Source of the DNA: Stutzerimonas kunmingensis
GTDB lineage: Bacteria > Pseudomonadota > Gammaproteobacteria > Pseudomonadales > Pseudomonadaceae
Length of the DNA stretch: 40,983 nt
Direction: 5' to 3'
Assembly (NCBI RefSeq): GCF_014764705.1
Contig: NZ_JACXXG010000034.1
Span: forward strand, 1 to 40,983
Position 1 is the first letter of the stretch. Every line of letters starts with the position of its first letter. Below are positions 7,874-17,015 of the stretch, one piece after another. The position numbers and the translations under genes are program-made. Under the pieces are notes generated by a model that saw only the letters and a program-made list of their open reading frames with translations, was not told the origin of the DNA and did not search any database.

Positions 7874-8689
7874 GTGAATCACCGATCCTTTTGGCTGGGA
7901 ACCAGTCTCGCACTCTGTGTCGCTGCTGCGCATGCCGATGCACCTGCCCAACCGGCTGCCGTCCCTGAGTTTCGTCCCGGTCTGTTGACCGGTTATCTGT
8001 CGCCTAAATCCTTACCCGACAGTCGCGCATTGCTTCCTGCCCCTCCTGAACAGAATTCTGCAGACATGGCGCGTGATGAGGCGATTTCTCACGCTACCCT
8101 CGCCTTACGGGATACGCCGCGATGGGCTCTGGCAACCGCCGATAATGATTTGCGATTTCCGCGGGCCGCCGAGACGTTTAGCTGTGCATTGAATGCCCCG
8201 GTCAGCAGCGAAGACACGCCCTACTTGTATCAACTCTTGCGTCGCTCGCTGACGGATGCCGGACTGGCGACCTATGCAGCCAAGAATTTTTACGTCCGCA
8301 CACGGCCTTTGGTGGTGAATCAGGCACCCATCTGTGCCCCGGACGCGGAACCCTTGAAAAAAGACGGCTCCTATCCCTCCGGACACAGCGCCGTCGGCTG
8401 GGCATGGGCACTGATCCTGTCCGAGATGGCACCTGAGCGTACCGATGCCCTTCTGGCACGGGGTATTGCCTATGGACAAAGCCGGGTGATTTGCAATGTG
8501 CACTGGCAGAGCGATGTCGACGCCGGACGACTTATCGGCGCCGCCGCAGTCGCTCGTCTGCACGCAGACCCTCTATTCCTCGCCGACCTGGATATCGCCA
8601 AGCGGGAACTCGCTGCGGTACGTGCGAAAGGTCTGAAACCGTTACGTGACTGCCAGACAGAGACACAGACACTCGCCACTCACCCTTAG
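7874..8689 (+). CDS. Class A non-specific acid phosphatase (PAP2 superfamily)
   Basis: The 271-residue secreted enzyme hydrolyses phosphomonoesters in the periplasm. All three parts of the PAP2 catalytic signature are present: K-X6-RP (K137, R144-P145), PSGH (168-171) and SR-X5-H-X3-D (S203, R204, H210, D214). H171 and H210 are the expected catalytic pair and GSYPSGH is typical of class A enzymes. A signal peptide ends near AHADA (residue 23). The GTG at 7874 is chosen because GAGG lies 6 bp upstream; the ATG at 7862 has a poor site. A membrane protein gene follows after 32 bp. Confidence 0.9.
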   Translation: MNHRSFWLGTSLALCVAAAHADAPAQPAAVPEFRPGLLTGYLSPKSLPDSRALLPAPPEQNSADMARDEAISHATLALRDTPRWALATADNDLRFPRAAETFSCALNAPVSSEDTPYLYQLLRRSLTDAGLATYAAKNFYVRTRPLVVNQAPICAPDAEPLKKDGSYPSGHSAVGWAWALILSEMAPERTDALLARGIAYGQSRVICNVHWQSDVDAGRLIGAAAVARLHADPLFLADLDIAKRELAAVRAKGLKPLRDCQTETQTLATHP

Positions 8690-8721
8690 TGGCGCCCCTC
8701 CACACAACAGGAAACTTTCCT

Positions 8722-9267
8722 ATGAGCAACGCAACAATGGCCATCGTCGGTGACGAAGCAAACGTTACACCCGCCGAACTGGGCTGGACATTCATCCGCT
8801 GGGGCCTTGGCCTGTTCATCACCGGATTTGCAGTCGGTTTCATTCCGATCCTGCACTACATGGTCGGCGCTCAACAGGGAGATGTCGGCCCGGTGTTCCT
8901 CAAGAACGTCACGCTGTGGTGGGGCTGCCCCGCCGTCCTGGCCGAGATGACGCTCAAAACCGGTAGCCTCGGCATGATCGCTATCGGGTTGTGCTATCTG
9001 GCGGCGATCCGCCAAGGCGCGGTGCACAGCGTTTGCGGCCTTGAACGCATTGCGGCCAAACTTTGCGCCTACGGACTGATCGCCGAACTGGTGACTGCCG
9101 GCGTGGGTTTTTACGTCGGCAACAAGATCTGGCCAAACTTCTATTTCGAACCCGTGCAGGTCGGAAAGAACCTGTGGCTCGCTGCGCAGGGACTCAGCAT
9201 CCTCGTCTTTTTCGTCGGCATTTGTTATGCGATCGCTGGCGTGCGCAGAGCGGCGGCGCAACGGTGA
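8722..9267 (+). CDS. Four-helix inner-membrane protein
   Basis: The 181-residue protein starts at ATG 8722 after AGGA. It has about four transmembrane segments, around residues 23-45, 68-96, 110-134 and 153-173, with a short charged C-terminus. No characterised family is recognised. Its TGA overlaps the ATG of the next, 40-codon ORF (TGATG), and it follows the acid phosphatase closely, so these genes form one transcription unit. A role in respiratory or transport function is possible but unsupported. Confidence 0.72.
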   Translation: MSNATMAIVGDEANVTPAELGWTFIRWGLGLFITGFAVGFIPILHYMVGAQQGDVGPVFLKNVTLWWGCPAVLAEMTLKTGSLGMIAIGLCYLAAIRQGAVHSVCGLERIAAKLCAYGLIAELVTAGVGFYVGNKIWPNFYFEPVQVGKNLWLAAQGLSILVFFVGICYAIAGVRRAAAQR

Positions 9268-9389
9268 TGACACATTATCTGCGCAAGTGGTTCTGGCAAA
9301 ACGGACGTTGGCAGGTCATTGCTTGGGTCTGCGGCATCACAGCCACGGCATACTGGGTCTATTCAGGCATGCCGATGATTTGCCACTGA
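9267..9389 (+). CDS. Tiny membrane peptide, 40 residues
   Basis: The ATG at 9267-9269 overlaps the upstream stop as TGATG, a standard coupling signal. The peptide has a basic, aromatic start (MTHYLRKWFWQNGRWQ) and one membrane segment (VIAWVCGITATAYWVYSG). It ends at TGA 9387-9389, 28 bp before a terminator stem. Overlap, topology and position before the terminator argue that it is real, perhaps a small subunit of the preceding membrane protein. Confidence 0.55.
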   Translation: MTHYLRKWFWQNGRWQVIAWVCGITATAYWVYSGMPMICH

Positions 9390-9417
9390 GTGCGAGTCAA
9401 CCAAGCCAGAACCAAAA

Positions 9418-9453
9418 AGCCCGGCAGCGTATCGCATGCCGGGCTTCTTTTTT
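9418..9453. terminator. Bidirectional intrinsic terminator
   Basis: A perfect 9-bp stem AGCCCGGCA / TGCCGGGCT (9418-9426 and 9437-9445) is followed by TCTTTTTT on the plus strand and has an A-run on its left, giving a T-run on the minus strand. It lies between the convergent phosphatase unit and cupin operon and can end both. Confidence 0.85.
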
Positions 9454-9517
9454 GCTGCATGTAGAGTTACGCGATAAAGCAGGAAATACGTCAGCTCATC
9501 AAAGCATCCATGTGCAC

Positions 9518-9892
9518 CTAAATATCCGTAGTGGCAGAAAAAAAGCTCTTGCGCGCTTTTTCTGATTTCACATCCCAGATCACCGTTGCTCCCTTGCGAA
9601 TAAACCAGCTACGTCCATCGCCACCCTCATAGGTGACGCTATTGCCTGATTCATCGGTTATCTCGATTTCACCCTCAATTAACGTTGCCAGCTCGCTAAA
9701 GGGATACGTGAAACGGAAACGGCCCTTCGTGACTTCAAACAGACCTGTAGTGAGTGGAGCCTCTCCCCCGCCAAGATCCAAGCGGGCATACAGTTTTATT
9801 TCCGTTTCAGACAATGTCGTTGCGCCCAGGCTCTCAGGTGAGCCGATGTAAACGAGTTCATCATCTTTGTTTGCGGATGAATAGGTGATCAT
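9518..9892 (-). CDS. Cupin protein (cupin_3/DUF861 type)
   Basis: The 124-residue single-domain cupin has its core from about 55 to 115: YPFSELATLIEGEIEITDESG, then YEGGDGRSWFIRKGATVIWDV. This matches the DUF861 group, related to ureidoglycine aminohydrolase and EutQ-like proteins, which often hold small ligands without full metal sites. It starts 17 bp after the stop of the helical-protein gene and is the last gene before a terminator. Its function in this operon is unknown; it may bind or isomerise the pathway substrate. Confidence 0.8.
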   Translation of the reverse strand: MITYSSANKDDELVYIGSPESLGATTLSETEIKLYARLDLGGGEAPLTTGLFEVTKGRFRFTYPFSELATLIEGEIEITDESGNSVTYEGGDGRSWFIRKGATVIWDVKSEKARKSFFSATTDI

Positions 9893-9909
9893 GGTTGCTC
9901 CTTCTCTGG

Positions 9910-10398
9910 CTAAACTTCAATTGTCGGCAAGGGGTAGCGCAACTCTCCGATCATGTCATCCAGAGAGCCGCGCGGATGGCACGTGCTTTCCATGGTCAGC
10001 CATTTGAGGATGGCTGACTCGTGACGAACCATTGACTGGGCGATGTCGCGATCCTCTTCCGGGCAAATGCGCGCGATCTCTTCAAAGCGCGACAGGAAGT
10101 TCTCAACAACAGGTTTAATGCCGCCGGCAAATTCCTGGAGGTTAGCGGCTGACTGATAGGCGCTGACAATGGCTCCAGCATCACTCAGGTCGATGTTCTC
10201 GCTCAGAGGTACGCCGTACTTGAACAAGAAGGGCCGCAAGCGCGCTTTTGTTTCGGTTTCAAGTTGCAGCAAAGTGCCAAAGTGGTATTGATCGCGTTCG
10301 CTTTTCGCCACCTCGATCAGCGCGAGTGCAAGGGCTTCACCAAATATCTCGCTCTCATGCAGTTCGCGAATCCACGCAGGATATTCCACAGCCGTCAT
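9910..10398 (-). CDS. All-helical protein, ferritin-like or TenA-like, unknown function
   Basis: The 162-residue protein is predicted mostly helical, with Glu/His pairs that recall helical-bundle metal proteins: HESEIFGEALALALIEVAKSE near the start, LQLETETKARL in the middle and MVRHESAILKW near residue 130. I do not recognise a family with certainty. GGAG lies 8 bp upstream of the ATG. It lies 26 bp after the RND transporter gene and 17 bp before the cupin gene, so it belongs to the same operon and may be a small enzyme of the pathway. Confidence 0.65.
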   Translation of the reverse strand: MTAVEYPAWIRELHESEIFGEALALALIEVAKSERDQYHFGTLLQLETETKARLRPFLFKYGVPLSENIDLSDAGAIVSAYQSAANLQEFAGGIKPVVENFLSRFEEIARICPEEDRDIAQSMVRHESAILKWLTMESTCHPRGSLDDMIGELRYPLPTIEV

Positions 10399-10424
10399 AC
10401 AGTTACTCCACTGTTTGTCTTGTT

Positions 10425-12863
10425 TTAATGTGCGCGTCGGAGCAGGAAATGTGACAAGGCAGGAATCAACACCAACGCCCCGATCATGTTCCAGATGAAC
10501 ATGAACGTGAGCAGGATGCCCATGTCGGCCTGGAACTTGATCGGCGACCAGGCCCAGGTAATCACACCCGCGGCCAGCGTGATGCCCACCAGCGCCACCA
10601 CTTTGCCGGTGAACGCGACGGAGTTTTTGTAGGCTTCGGTCAAGGACAGGCCGGCACGTTGTTGAGCCAGTTGAACGCTGAGCAGGTACAGCGCGTAGTC
10701 AACACCGATCCCGACACCCAAGGCGATGACCGGCAAGGTCGCGACCTTGACGCCCATACCCAGCCACACCATCAGCGCCTCGCAGAGAATCGACGTCAGC
10801 ATCAACGGCACCACAGCCACCACCACCGCGCGCCAGCTGCGGAAGGTGATGAAGCACAGCACGATCACCGCGCCGTACACGTAAAACAGCATGGTGTGGT
10901 TGGCCTCGCGCACGACGATGTTGGTCGCGGCTTCGATCCCGGCGCTGCCTGCGGCGAGCATGAACTGGCGATCGTCGTTGCTGTGTTCGCGGGCGAACTG
11001 GTCAGCGACTTTCACCACGTGATCGAGGGTTTCCGCCTTGTGGTCCGAGAGGTAGGCAATCACCGGCATCATCGAGCAGTCGCTGTTGAACAGTTCCGGG
11101 TTGTTCACCGAGGCTTGCTGCGCGCCGTAGTTCAGCACGTTCTGATTACGGGCGACGGTCAGCATTTTCGGGTTGCCTTCATAGGAACCCGCCGTGATCT
11201 GCCGCACCGCGTTGACCAGCGATACGGTGGTCTGCACGCCCGGTTGTTGTTGCAACAGCCAGCCGAGGCGATCGGCTTCCACCAGGGTTTCGTACTTCAG
11301 GCAGCCTTCGCTGGCGGTTTTGACCATGACTGCAAACTGGTCGCTGGACAGCGAGTAGTTGGCGGTGATGTAGGCGTTGTCGCGGTTGTAGCGCGAATCG
11401 GCGCGCAGCTCCGGTGCGCCCGGATCGAGGTCACCGATCTTCAGGTGCGTGCTGACCATGAAGCCAGCGACCGCTAACAGCCCGCCCACCACCACCGCCA
11501 CCGTCGCCCATTTGCGCTCGGTAAAGCGGTCAAGCAGTCTCCACAGACTGCCCAGCCCCTTGCCTTTGAGCTCCTTGTTTTCCTGACGCAAACTGCGCGC
11601 CGCCGCCTTCGGGCTCACGCCCCAGTACGACAGCAGCACCGGCAACAACACCAGGTTGGTGAAGATCAATACCGCCACACCAATGCTCGCGGTGACGGCC
11701 AGGTCCTGAATCACCGGGATGTCGATCAGCATCAGCACTGCAAAGCCCACGGCGTCGGCCAGCAACGCGGTCAGGCCGGCGAGGAACAGGCGACGGAAGG
11801 TGTAGCGCGCGGCGACCAGTTGATGGGTGCCGCGTCCGACGTCCTGCATGATCCCGTTCATCTTCTGCGCGCCGTGGGACACGCCGATGGCAAACACCAG
11901 GAACGGCACCAGAATCGAAAACGGGTCGAGCGCGTAGCCGAACAAGGTGATCAACCCGAGTTGCCAAACCACGGCCACCACCGAGCACAGAATCACCAGC
12001 GCGGTGCTGCGTACGCAACGGGTGAAGGCAAAGATGATCGCGGTGGCGATCAGCGCGGCGGCGCCGAAATACAGCATGATCAGCAGCAGGCCATCGATCA
12101 GGTCGCCCACCAGTTTGGCGAAGCCAATGACACGGATTTTGATCGGGCCTTTGCCCTCCTCGCCCGCCTTGTGTTTCGCGCTGGAGCCTTCAAATTCAAA
12201 TTTGTCGCGCAGCTGCTCTTCGAGCATCCGCGAAAACTGGTGATAGTCGATGTCAGCGCCGGTGACCGGATCCTTATCCAGTAACGGCACGACAATCATG
12301 CTCGACTTGAAGTTATTGCCAACCAGGCTGCCGATGATTCCGGAACGGGCAATGTTCAAGCGCAGTTGCTCAACGCCGTTCTCTGAACCGTCGTAGGAGT
12401 CCGGCATCACCGGGCCGCCACGGAAGCCCTCCTCCGTGACTTCGGTCCAGCGCACGGCCGGTGTCCACAACGATTTCATCCACGCCCGGTCCACACCTGG
12501 TGTCAGGAACAAGGCGTCGTTGACCTGCTTCAGCACCTCCAGGTATTTCGGGTCGTAGATGTTGCCTTCAGTGTTTTCCACCACCACCCGAACGGTGTTA
12601 CCGAGGCCGCGTAAGGACTGACGATTTTCTAGGTAGTTTTTGATGTATGGCTGACTCTGCGGAATCATCTTTTCGAAGCTGGCATTGAGCGTCAGCCGCG
12701 TGACGGCGAAGTAGCTCAGCAGCACCGTCACGATCAGGCAGGTCAGTACCACCAGCAGACGGTTGTTGAAAATCAGGCGTTCAAGGAAGTTGCCCGAGCG
12801 TGCATCGAAGCCCTTGAGCTCGCGGATCACCGGCATCGTATCGAGGTTGTAGTTATTACCCAT
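10425..12863 (-). CDS. RND-superfamily exporter, MMPL type
   Basis: The 812-residue inner-membrane transporter has the RND two-fold layout. A first helix near 33-55 is followed by a periplasmic domain to about 250 and a helix block to about 410. A second helix near 450-475 is followed by a periplasmic domain to about 640 and a final block containing PVIALGVGIGVDYALYLLS. It lacks the large AcrB docking domains and fits the MMPL/COG1033 group, which moves lipids and hydrophobic compounds. It follows the YCF48-like gene by 36 bp. With DUF1302 and DUF1329 it probably forms an envelope transport route for a hydrophobic substrate; the direction is not known. Confidence 0.88.
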   Translation of the reverse strand: MGNNYNLDTMPVIRELKGFDARSGNFLERLIFNNRLLVVLTCLIVTVLLSYFAVTRLTLNASFEKMIPQSQPYIKNYLENRQSLRGLGNTVRVVVENTEGNIYDPKYLEVLKQVNDALFLTPGVDRAWMKSLWTPAVRWTEVTEEGFRGGPVMPDSYDGSENGVEQLRLNIARSGIIGSLVGNNFKSSMIVVPLLDKDPVTGADIDYHQFSRMLEEQLRDKFEFEGSSAKHKAGEEGKGPIKIRVIGFAKLVGDLIDGLLLIMLYFGAAALIATAIIFAFTRCVRSTALVILCSVVAVVWQLGLITLFGYALDPFSILVPFLVFAIGVSHGAQKMNGIMQDVGRGTHQLVAARYTFRRLFLAGLTALLADAVGFAVLMLIDIPVIQDLAVTASIGVAVLIFTNLVLLPVLLSYWGVSPKAAARSLRQENKELKGKGLGSLWRLLDRFTERKWATVAVVVGGLLAVAGFMVSTHLKIGDLDPGAPELRADSRYNRDNAYITANYSLSSDQFAVMVKTASEGCLKYETLVEADRLGWLLQQQPGVQTTVSLVNAVRQITAGSYEGNPKMLTVARNQNVLNYGAQQASVNNPELFNSDCSMMPVIAYLSDHKAETLDHVVKVADQFAREHSNDDRQFMLAAGSAGIEAATNIVVREANHTMLFYVYGAVIVLCFITFRSWRAVVVAVVPLMLTSILCEALMVWLGMGVKVATLPVIALGVGIGVDYALYLLSVQLAQQRAGLSLTEAYKNSVAFTGKVVALVGITLAAGVITWAWSPIKFQADMGILLTFMFIWNMIGALVLIPALSHFLLRRAH

Positions 12864-12899
12864 GACGTGGCTCGTCTCTTTTTATTCTGTGAAGTGCGC

Positions 12900-13958
12900 T
12901 CATTCGAAAGGCAACTGGCGCAAGCCCTGCGCGCCCGCGACGACCACGGAGCCTGACCCGGTGGCTTGCGCTGCCGCAGCTGGGCCCAAGCGTTCTTGTG
13001 GCTTTTGCGTAAAGGTCACGCCGTCGTCAGAGCTGATCAGCACGTGGCCGGCCTGGCTGACCAGGATGATTCGACCGTCTGCCGTGACCGTGCTCGCGGT
13101 GATGCTCGAGGACAATCCGAGTTCCACTTTTTCCCAGTTCGATCCGTGATCGACACTGCGGTAAACATTGCCGCGCAGGCCATAAACCAGCACTGCACCC
13201 GGCGTGCCGGTGACCCCGAAGTAACTGCCGCTATAGGGGGTGGGAACGCCGACGAATCGTTGGCTCGTCGGGTCCAGTTTCAGCACCAGGCCTTGCTCAC
13301 CGACGATGAACAGGTCGCTGCCGATGGCGCGCATCCCATAGAAGTTAAGTGCGCCCGGGTTGTCGGTGCGGTCCATCAACGGAACCCAGGTCCGCCCGCC
13401 ATCGTCGGTGCGGAAAATCAGGTTGAACGCGCCGACGACGTAGCCGGTTTTCTCATTGGCGAACCACACATCCAGAAAGGGTTTATCCGCCCCTTCATCG
13501 ATCATGCGTTGAGCATCAGCCAATAACGCGTCATCCGGTGCCGCTTGCTGCTGATAGTGTTCAAGCATGATCTGCCCGACCTGACGGCCATCGAGCTGGC
13601 GCGTCCAGGTTTCCCCCTTGTTATCGCTGTGCAACACAACACCGTCGTGCCCGACCGCCCAGCCCTGTGTCGGGCTCGGGAACTGCACGGCCACTAAGTC
13701 TGAGCTCACTGGAACTTCTCCCTGCTTCCAACGGGTGCCGTTGTCATCGGAGTAAAAAATATGACCGCGCTGGCCTACGGCAACCAGACGCTGACCCGCA
13801 CTGGCCAACCCGGTGAACATTCCGTTAACAGCTTTTTCACTCTGAATCGCCGGACTTGACAGCGGATCGACAAACTCCGCGGCGACCACCGCTCGGGTAA
13901 AGGGCACGGCCACTGCCACGCCCAGCGCAGCCAGCGTTATCCATCTAAATGCATTCAT
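12900..13958 (-). CDS. YCF48/BNR-repeat periplasmic protein
   Basis: The 352-residue protein begins with a signal peptide (MNAFRWITLAALGVAVAVP...) and forms a beta-propeller with repeated Asp-box motifs: SDDNGTRWKQG, SDNKGETWTRQ, TDDGGRTWVPL, SVDHGSNWEKV and SSDDGVTFTQK. This matches the YCF48-like family, named after a photosystem II assembly factor but widespread beside DUF1302/DUF1329/MMPL genes. The ATG at 13958 is chosen because a signal peptide follows at once. It likely scaffolds the envelope complex formed with the neighbouring products; that role is inferred. Confidence 0.85.
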   Translation of the reverse strand: MNAFRWITLAALGVAVAVPFTRAVVAAEFVDPLSSPAIQSEKAVNGMFTGLASAGQRLVAVGQRGHIFYSDDNGTRWKQGEVPVSSDLVAVQFPSPTQGWAVGHDGVVLHSDNKGETWTRQLDGRQVGQIMLEHYQQQAAPDDALLADAQRMIDEGADKPFLDVWFANEKTGYVVGAFNLIFRTDDGGRTWVPLMDRTDNPGALNFYGMRAIGSDLFIVGEQGLVLKLDPTSQRFVGVPTPYSGSYFGVTGTPGAVLVYGLRGNVYRSVDHGSNWEKVELGLSSSITASTVTADGRIILVSQAGHVLISSDDGVTFTQKPQERLGPAAAAQATGSGSVVVAGAQGLRQLPFE

Positions 13959-13972
13959 GAGGTTTACTCGGC

Positions 13973-14012
13973 AAAAAAAGCCGCCGAACAGTGAAAGGCA
14001 CACTGTCGGCGA
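13973..14012 (-). terminator. Intrinsic terminator inside the DUF1302-MMPL operon
   Basis: On the minus strand GCCGACAGTG pairs with CACTGTTCGGC with one bulge, followed by GGC and seven T. It lies between the stop of DUF1329 (14038) and the start of the YCF48-like gene (13958). An A-run on the other flank makes it usable in both directions. It should lower transcription of the downstream genes relative to DUF1329. Confidence 0.7.
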
Positions 14013-14037
14013 CCAAAAAAACACCTGCGTTTATGGC

Positions 14038-15399
14038 TTAGCGAATACCCGTGCCAGCCAATGACTCAGGTGCCCACAGCGCTTTCGAAAGCGGGTCGAT
14101 GTACTTGACGCCGCCATACGGGCCGTAGATGCCGGTGATGTTGTAGCTCCCGGAAACGAAGTCATAAATCATGTGGTTGTCGGAGTTCGGCGCCTGCACG
14201 TCGTAGCTGTAAGCCAGGTGCGCAAAGGAGCCGCGGTACAACTTGCCGCTGGCGTCGTATTCATCCGAGGCCACGGCGATCCAGCTGTCTTCGTCGAGGT
14301 AGAAGGTGCGTTTGCTGTAGATGTGGCGTTTGCCCGGTTTCAGCGTGGCTTCGACCACCCACACGCGGTGCAGCTCCCAGCGCGTCAGGTCCGGATTGAC
14401 GAAGTGCGGCGTGGTGATGTCCGCCGCTTCCTTGTGATAGTTCAACTTGTAGGTGTTGTAAGGAATGATCATTTCCTTCTTGCCCACCAGCTTGAAGTCG
14501 TAACGGTCCATCGCACCGTTGAACACCCAGGCGTCGTCATAGGTCGAGGCGCCGGCCGAACCAGGGTTCGGCGTGTCGTAGGCGATGTCCGGCGCGAGTT
14601 TTACCCGACGTTGGCCCGGCAGGTATTGCCATCCACGACGCTCCATTTTCAGCGGGTTGACCGCGTCCTGAACCAGGATGGCTTCGCCTGCGCGGCGGGC
14701 CGGGGCCTGGTAATAGAGCTTGGTCTTGAAGAACAGGTCGGTCTCTTTCGCCGGCTCCGTGCGCTTCGGATCGTAGAGCGGGTATTCGAGGTAAGCGTTA
14801 CCGGACGTCGCCAGAATCGCCGTCCCGGAACCGTCGACGTTCCAGGAGTCGTATTTGAAATTGGTGGCGTAACCCTGATAACGCAACAGGTGGTTCCACA
14901 TGGCCTCATAGCCATCTTTCGGAATCGGGAACGGCACGCCCGGCAGCGCGTTTTCCAGGGCGACACCGCCCTCGAGGGTTTTGGTGCCGACGGCGTTTTT
15001 CGCGGTGTTATCCAGCAGGCGCTGCGGCAATGCCACGCTGCGATGGGTCGGTAACACGTCGACCCGGAACGTTGGGTAACGCTTAAGCAACTCTTGCGTG
15101 GTCGCGGTCAGTTTGCCGGCGAATTGACCGACGTTTTTGCCGTCGATCACCGCACGGGGTTTGTCAGCCTCGTAAGGGTCCGGACGGAAGGAGCTGCCCG
15201 GCTGGAAACTGGCCGGCGGCGTGGTGATACCACCGGTGTAGGCCGGAATGGTGTTGTCGGCGTTGCCGGCCTTTTCCGCGCCGACCGCAGTCAGGCTGGT
15301 GCCCAGTTTTGCCGCTTCATCGGGGGAAACGGCTGCGTGTACCGCGCCTGCGATGGCCACGGTCAAGGCAGTAAACAAAAGCGTGTTGACGAACTTCAT
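14038..15399 (-). CDS. DUF1329 protein, second copy
   Basis: The 453-residue protein has a signal peptide (MKFVNTLLFTALTVAIAGAVHA) and the same hallmarks as the copy at 2525-3889: KLGTSLTAVGAEKAGNADN, IPAYTGG, LPTHRS, EAMWNHLLRY and DRYDFKLVGKKEMIIPYNTYKL. The ATG at 15399 has AGGAGA upstream. It follows the DUF1302 gene by 32 bp and is followed by a terminator before the YCF48-like gene. It is probably a periplasmic or outer-membrane lipid-binding partner of the DUF1302 protein; family function is not established. Confidence 0.88.
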   Translation of the reverse strand: MKFVNTLLFTALTVAIAGAVHAAVSPDEAAKLGTSLTAVGAEKAGNADNTIPAYTGGITTPPASFQPGSSFRPDPYEADKPRAVIDGKNVGQFAGKLTATTQELLKRYPTFRVDVLPTHRSVALPQRLLDNTAKNAVGTKTLEGGVALENALPGVPFPIPKDGYEAMWNHLLRYQGYATNFKYDSWNVDGSGTAILATSGNAYLEYPLYDPKRTEPAKETDLFFKTKLYYQAPARRAGEAILVQDAVNPLKMERRGWQYLPGQRRVKLAPDIAYDTPNPGSAGASTYDDAWVFNGAMDRYDFKLVGKKEMIIPYNTYKLNYHKEAADITTPHFVNPDLTRWELHRVWVVEATLKPGKRHIYSKRTFYLDEDSWIAVASDEYDASGKLYRGSFAHLAYSYDVQAPNSDNHMIYDFVSGSYNITGIYGPYGGVKYIDPLSKALWAPESLAGTGIR

Positions 15400-15431
15400 G
15401 GGGTGTCTCCTGTTGCTGGGCAACGGTTCGA

Positions 15432-17015
15432 TCAGATAGTCGTTTTGAAGGTCAAAGTGACCATGCCGCGATCCTTGAGCTGGGACGGGGTTCCGCCGAA
15501 GGCGGTGGTTTGACCGGGTACGCAGTTGTACTGGCCATTGGCACCCGGTGCCGCACCGTCTCCCTGACGGCCAGCGTTGCCTGGCGAACTGCAGGTGTCG
15601 AATGGACCGAAGTTGTCCACGTATTTCAGGTCGAAGCGGTACTGGTTGTGGACGTCCATGCCGACACCCACCGAATAACTGCCGGCGTCTTCGTTACCGC
15701 CCAACTGGACGGCAGAGTTGCCATTGAGGCCGACGTTGTAAGTCATCGGCATGAACATATCGATGCCGGGGAATACCTGATACCAGGTCGGGGTAAAGTT
15801 GACGCCGACGATGTAGTTGTCCTTCGTGACCTTGTCGGTGCCGTGGTACCAGTCCTCGCCCTTGAACAGTTGTTTGTTCTCGGTCACGTCCAGCCAACGG
15901 CTGTAAGCGAGCTCGACCAGCAGCGAAGAACTGTCCCAGACCGGCGTGTCGCCAAAGGTGGTCAGACCGTTGAGCACCGCGTGCACGGTGTTGCCGCGGG
16001 CGACGCCGTTTTCGCCATTGAAACTGCCAATGAAGCCGGGGACGTTGGCGGCGGCCGCAGCCGGGCTGACACTGCCCGGCACACTGGCCAGGGGCATGTT
16101 CTCGCGGTAGTTCAAGTCGAAACCGACACTCACCCCGGCGATGCTTTTCGACAGGCTCAGACCATAGATATCGATGTCATCGACGTAGAACTGGTTGTAG
16201 CTGCCGACGTTGCCGGAGATCAGTTGCGCAGGGCCGACAGCCGTGGGCTGCAAGGCCAGGTTTGGCAGGATGTCGGAGGTTTTGCGGTAGTAGACACCCA
16301 GCGTGCCTTGCAGCCACTCCGGGCTCCACTTGGCCATCAGGCCAAAGTCACCATGGTTGTCCGGGGTGAAGGTGTGGCCGTTGTTAAGCCGCAAAAACTG
16401 ATTGGTACCCAGCGGGCCAGGCGTACCAAAGCGAGGGTTTTGTGCAGCAATCAACGACAGGTTGTGCCCACCATTTTGAATGCCATCGTTGAACCCCAGG
16501 TAAGTGCCCGATTCCGGCAGTCGCGCGGCATCCCAATCCAGGAAGTATTGCGCCGCGAGGGTCAGTTCCGGGTTGACCGTAAAGCTGGCGGACAACTGGT
16601 TGCGCGGAATGAACAGCTCTTTGGCTTCGGTTCCGGGTACTGCCAACGCCTTGGATATGTCGAGGCCGGACTGGCCGTAACTGTTGCCGTGAGCAAAGGC
16701 CAGCAGACTCTCGCCCCAGTAAAGGGTGTGCTTGCCGGCCTTACCGCTGAGCAGCGATTCCTCGCCGACTTCCGTACTGCCGAACACAAAGGCGTCGAGA
16801 ATTTCCGAAGACGGCCCGTTGTAATAGCGATCGGCGTAACCACTCTGGTGACGGGAATCCGGCCGGCCGTTGTTGAGCTGGTTGGTCGAGGCGTTATCGC
16901 TGCCGATATCGTCGTAAGCGTGGTCATACCAGGAGTTGGCGCTGACACGGAAACCGACTTTCTTAAGTTCAGGCCGCTGACGGTCAGCACTTTTTACCCT
17001 AAAAACTCGTAACCG
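15432..17015 (-). pseudogene. DUF1302 outer-membrane protein, 5' truncated
   Basis: The C-terminal part is a typical DUF1302 protein: beta-strand-rich, with LSASFTVNPELTLAAQYFLDWD, GLMAKWSPEWLQGTLGVYYRKTSD and a terminal MVTLTFKTTI like an outer-membrane barrel end. Codons upstream of the internal GTG at 16787 continue in frame and still look like the family (GFRVSANSWYDHAYDDIGSDNAS) up to about 16975. There the sequence changes to palindromic repeat DNA, and the frame stops at 17016-17018. The signal peptide and roughly the first 70-90 residues are missing, with no start codon or ribosome site in place. The product cannot be exported normally, and the promoter of the whole operon has probably been lost. 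Confidence 0.8.

Noticed and set aside
15510..17012. A 500-codon plus-strand ORF opposite DUF1302
   Set aside because: It is the mirror frame of a GC-rich gene; its protein has no motif and the minus-strand reading is a clear DUF1302 protein.
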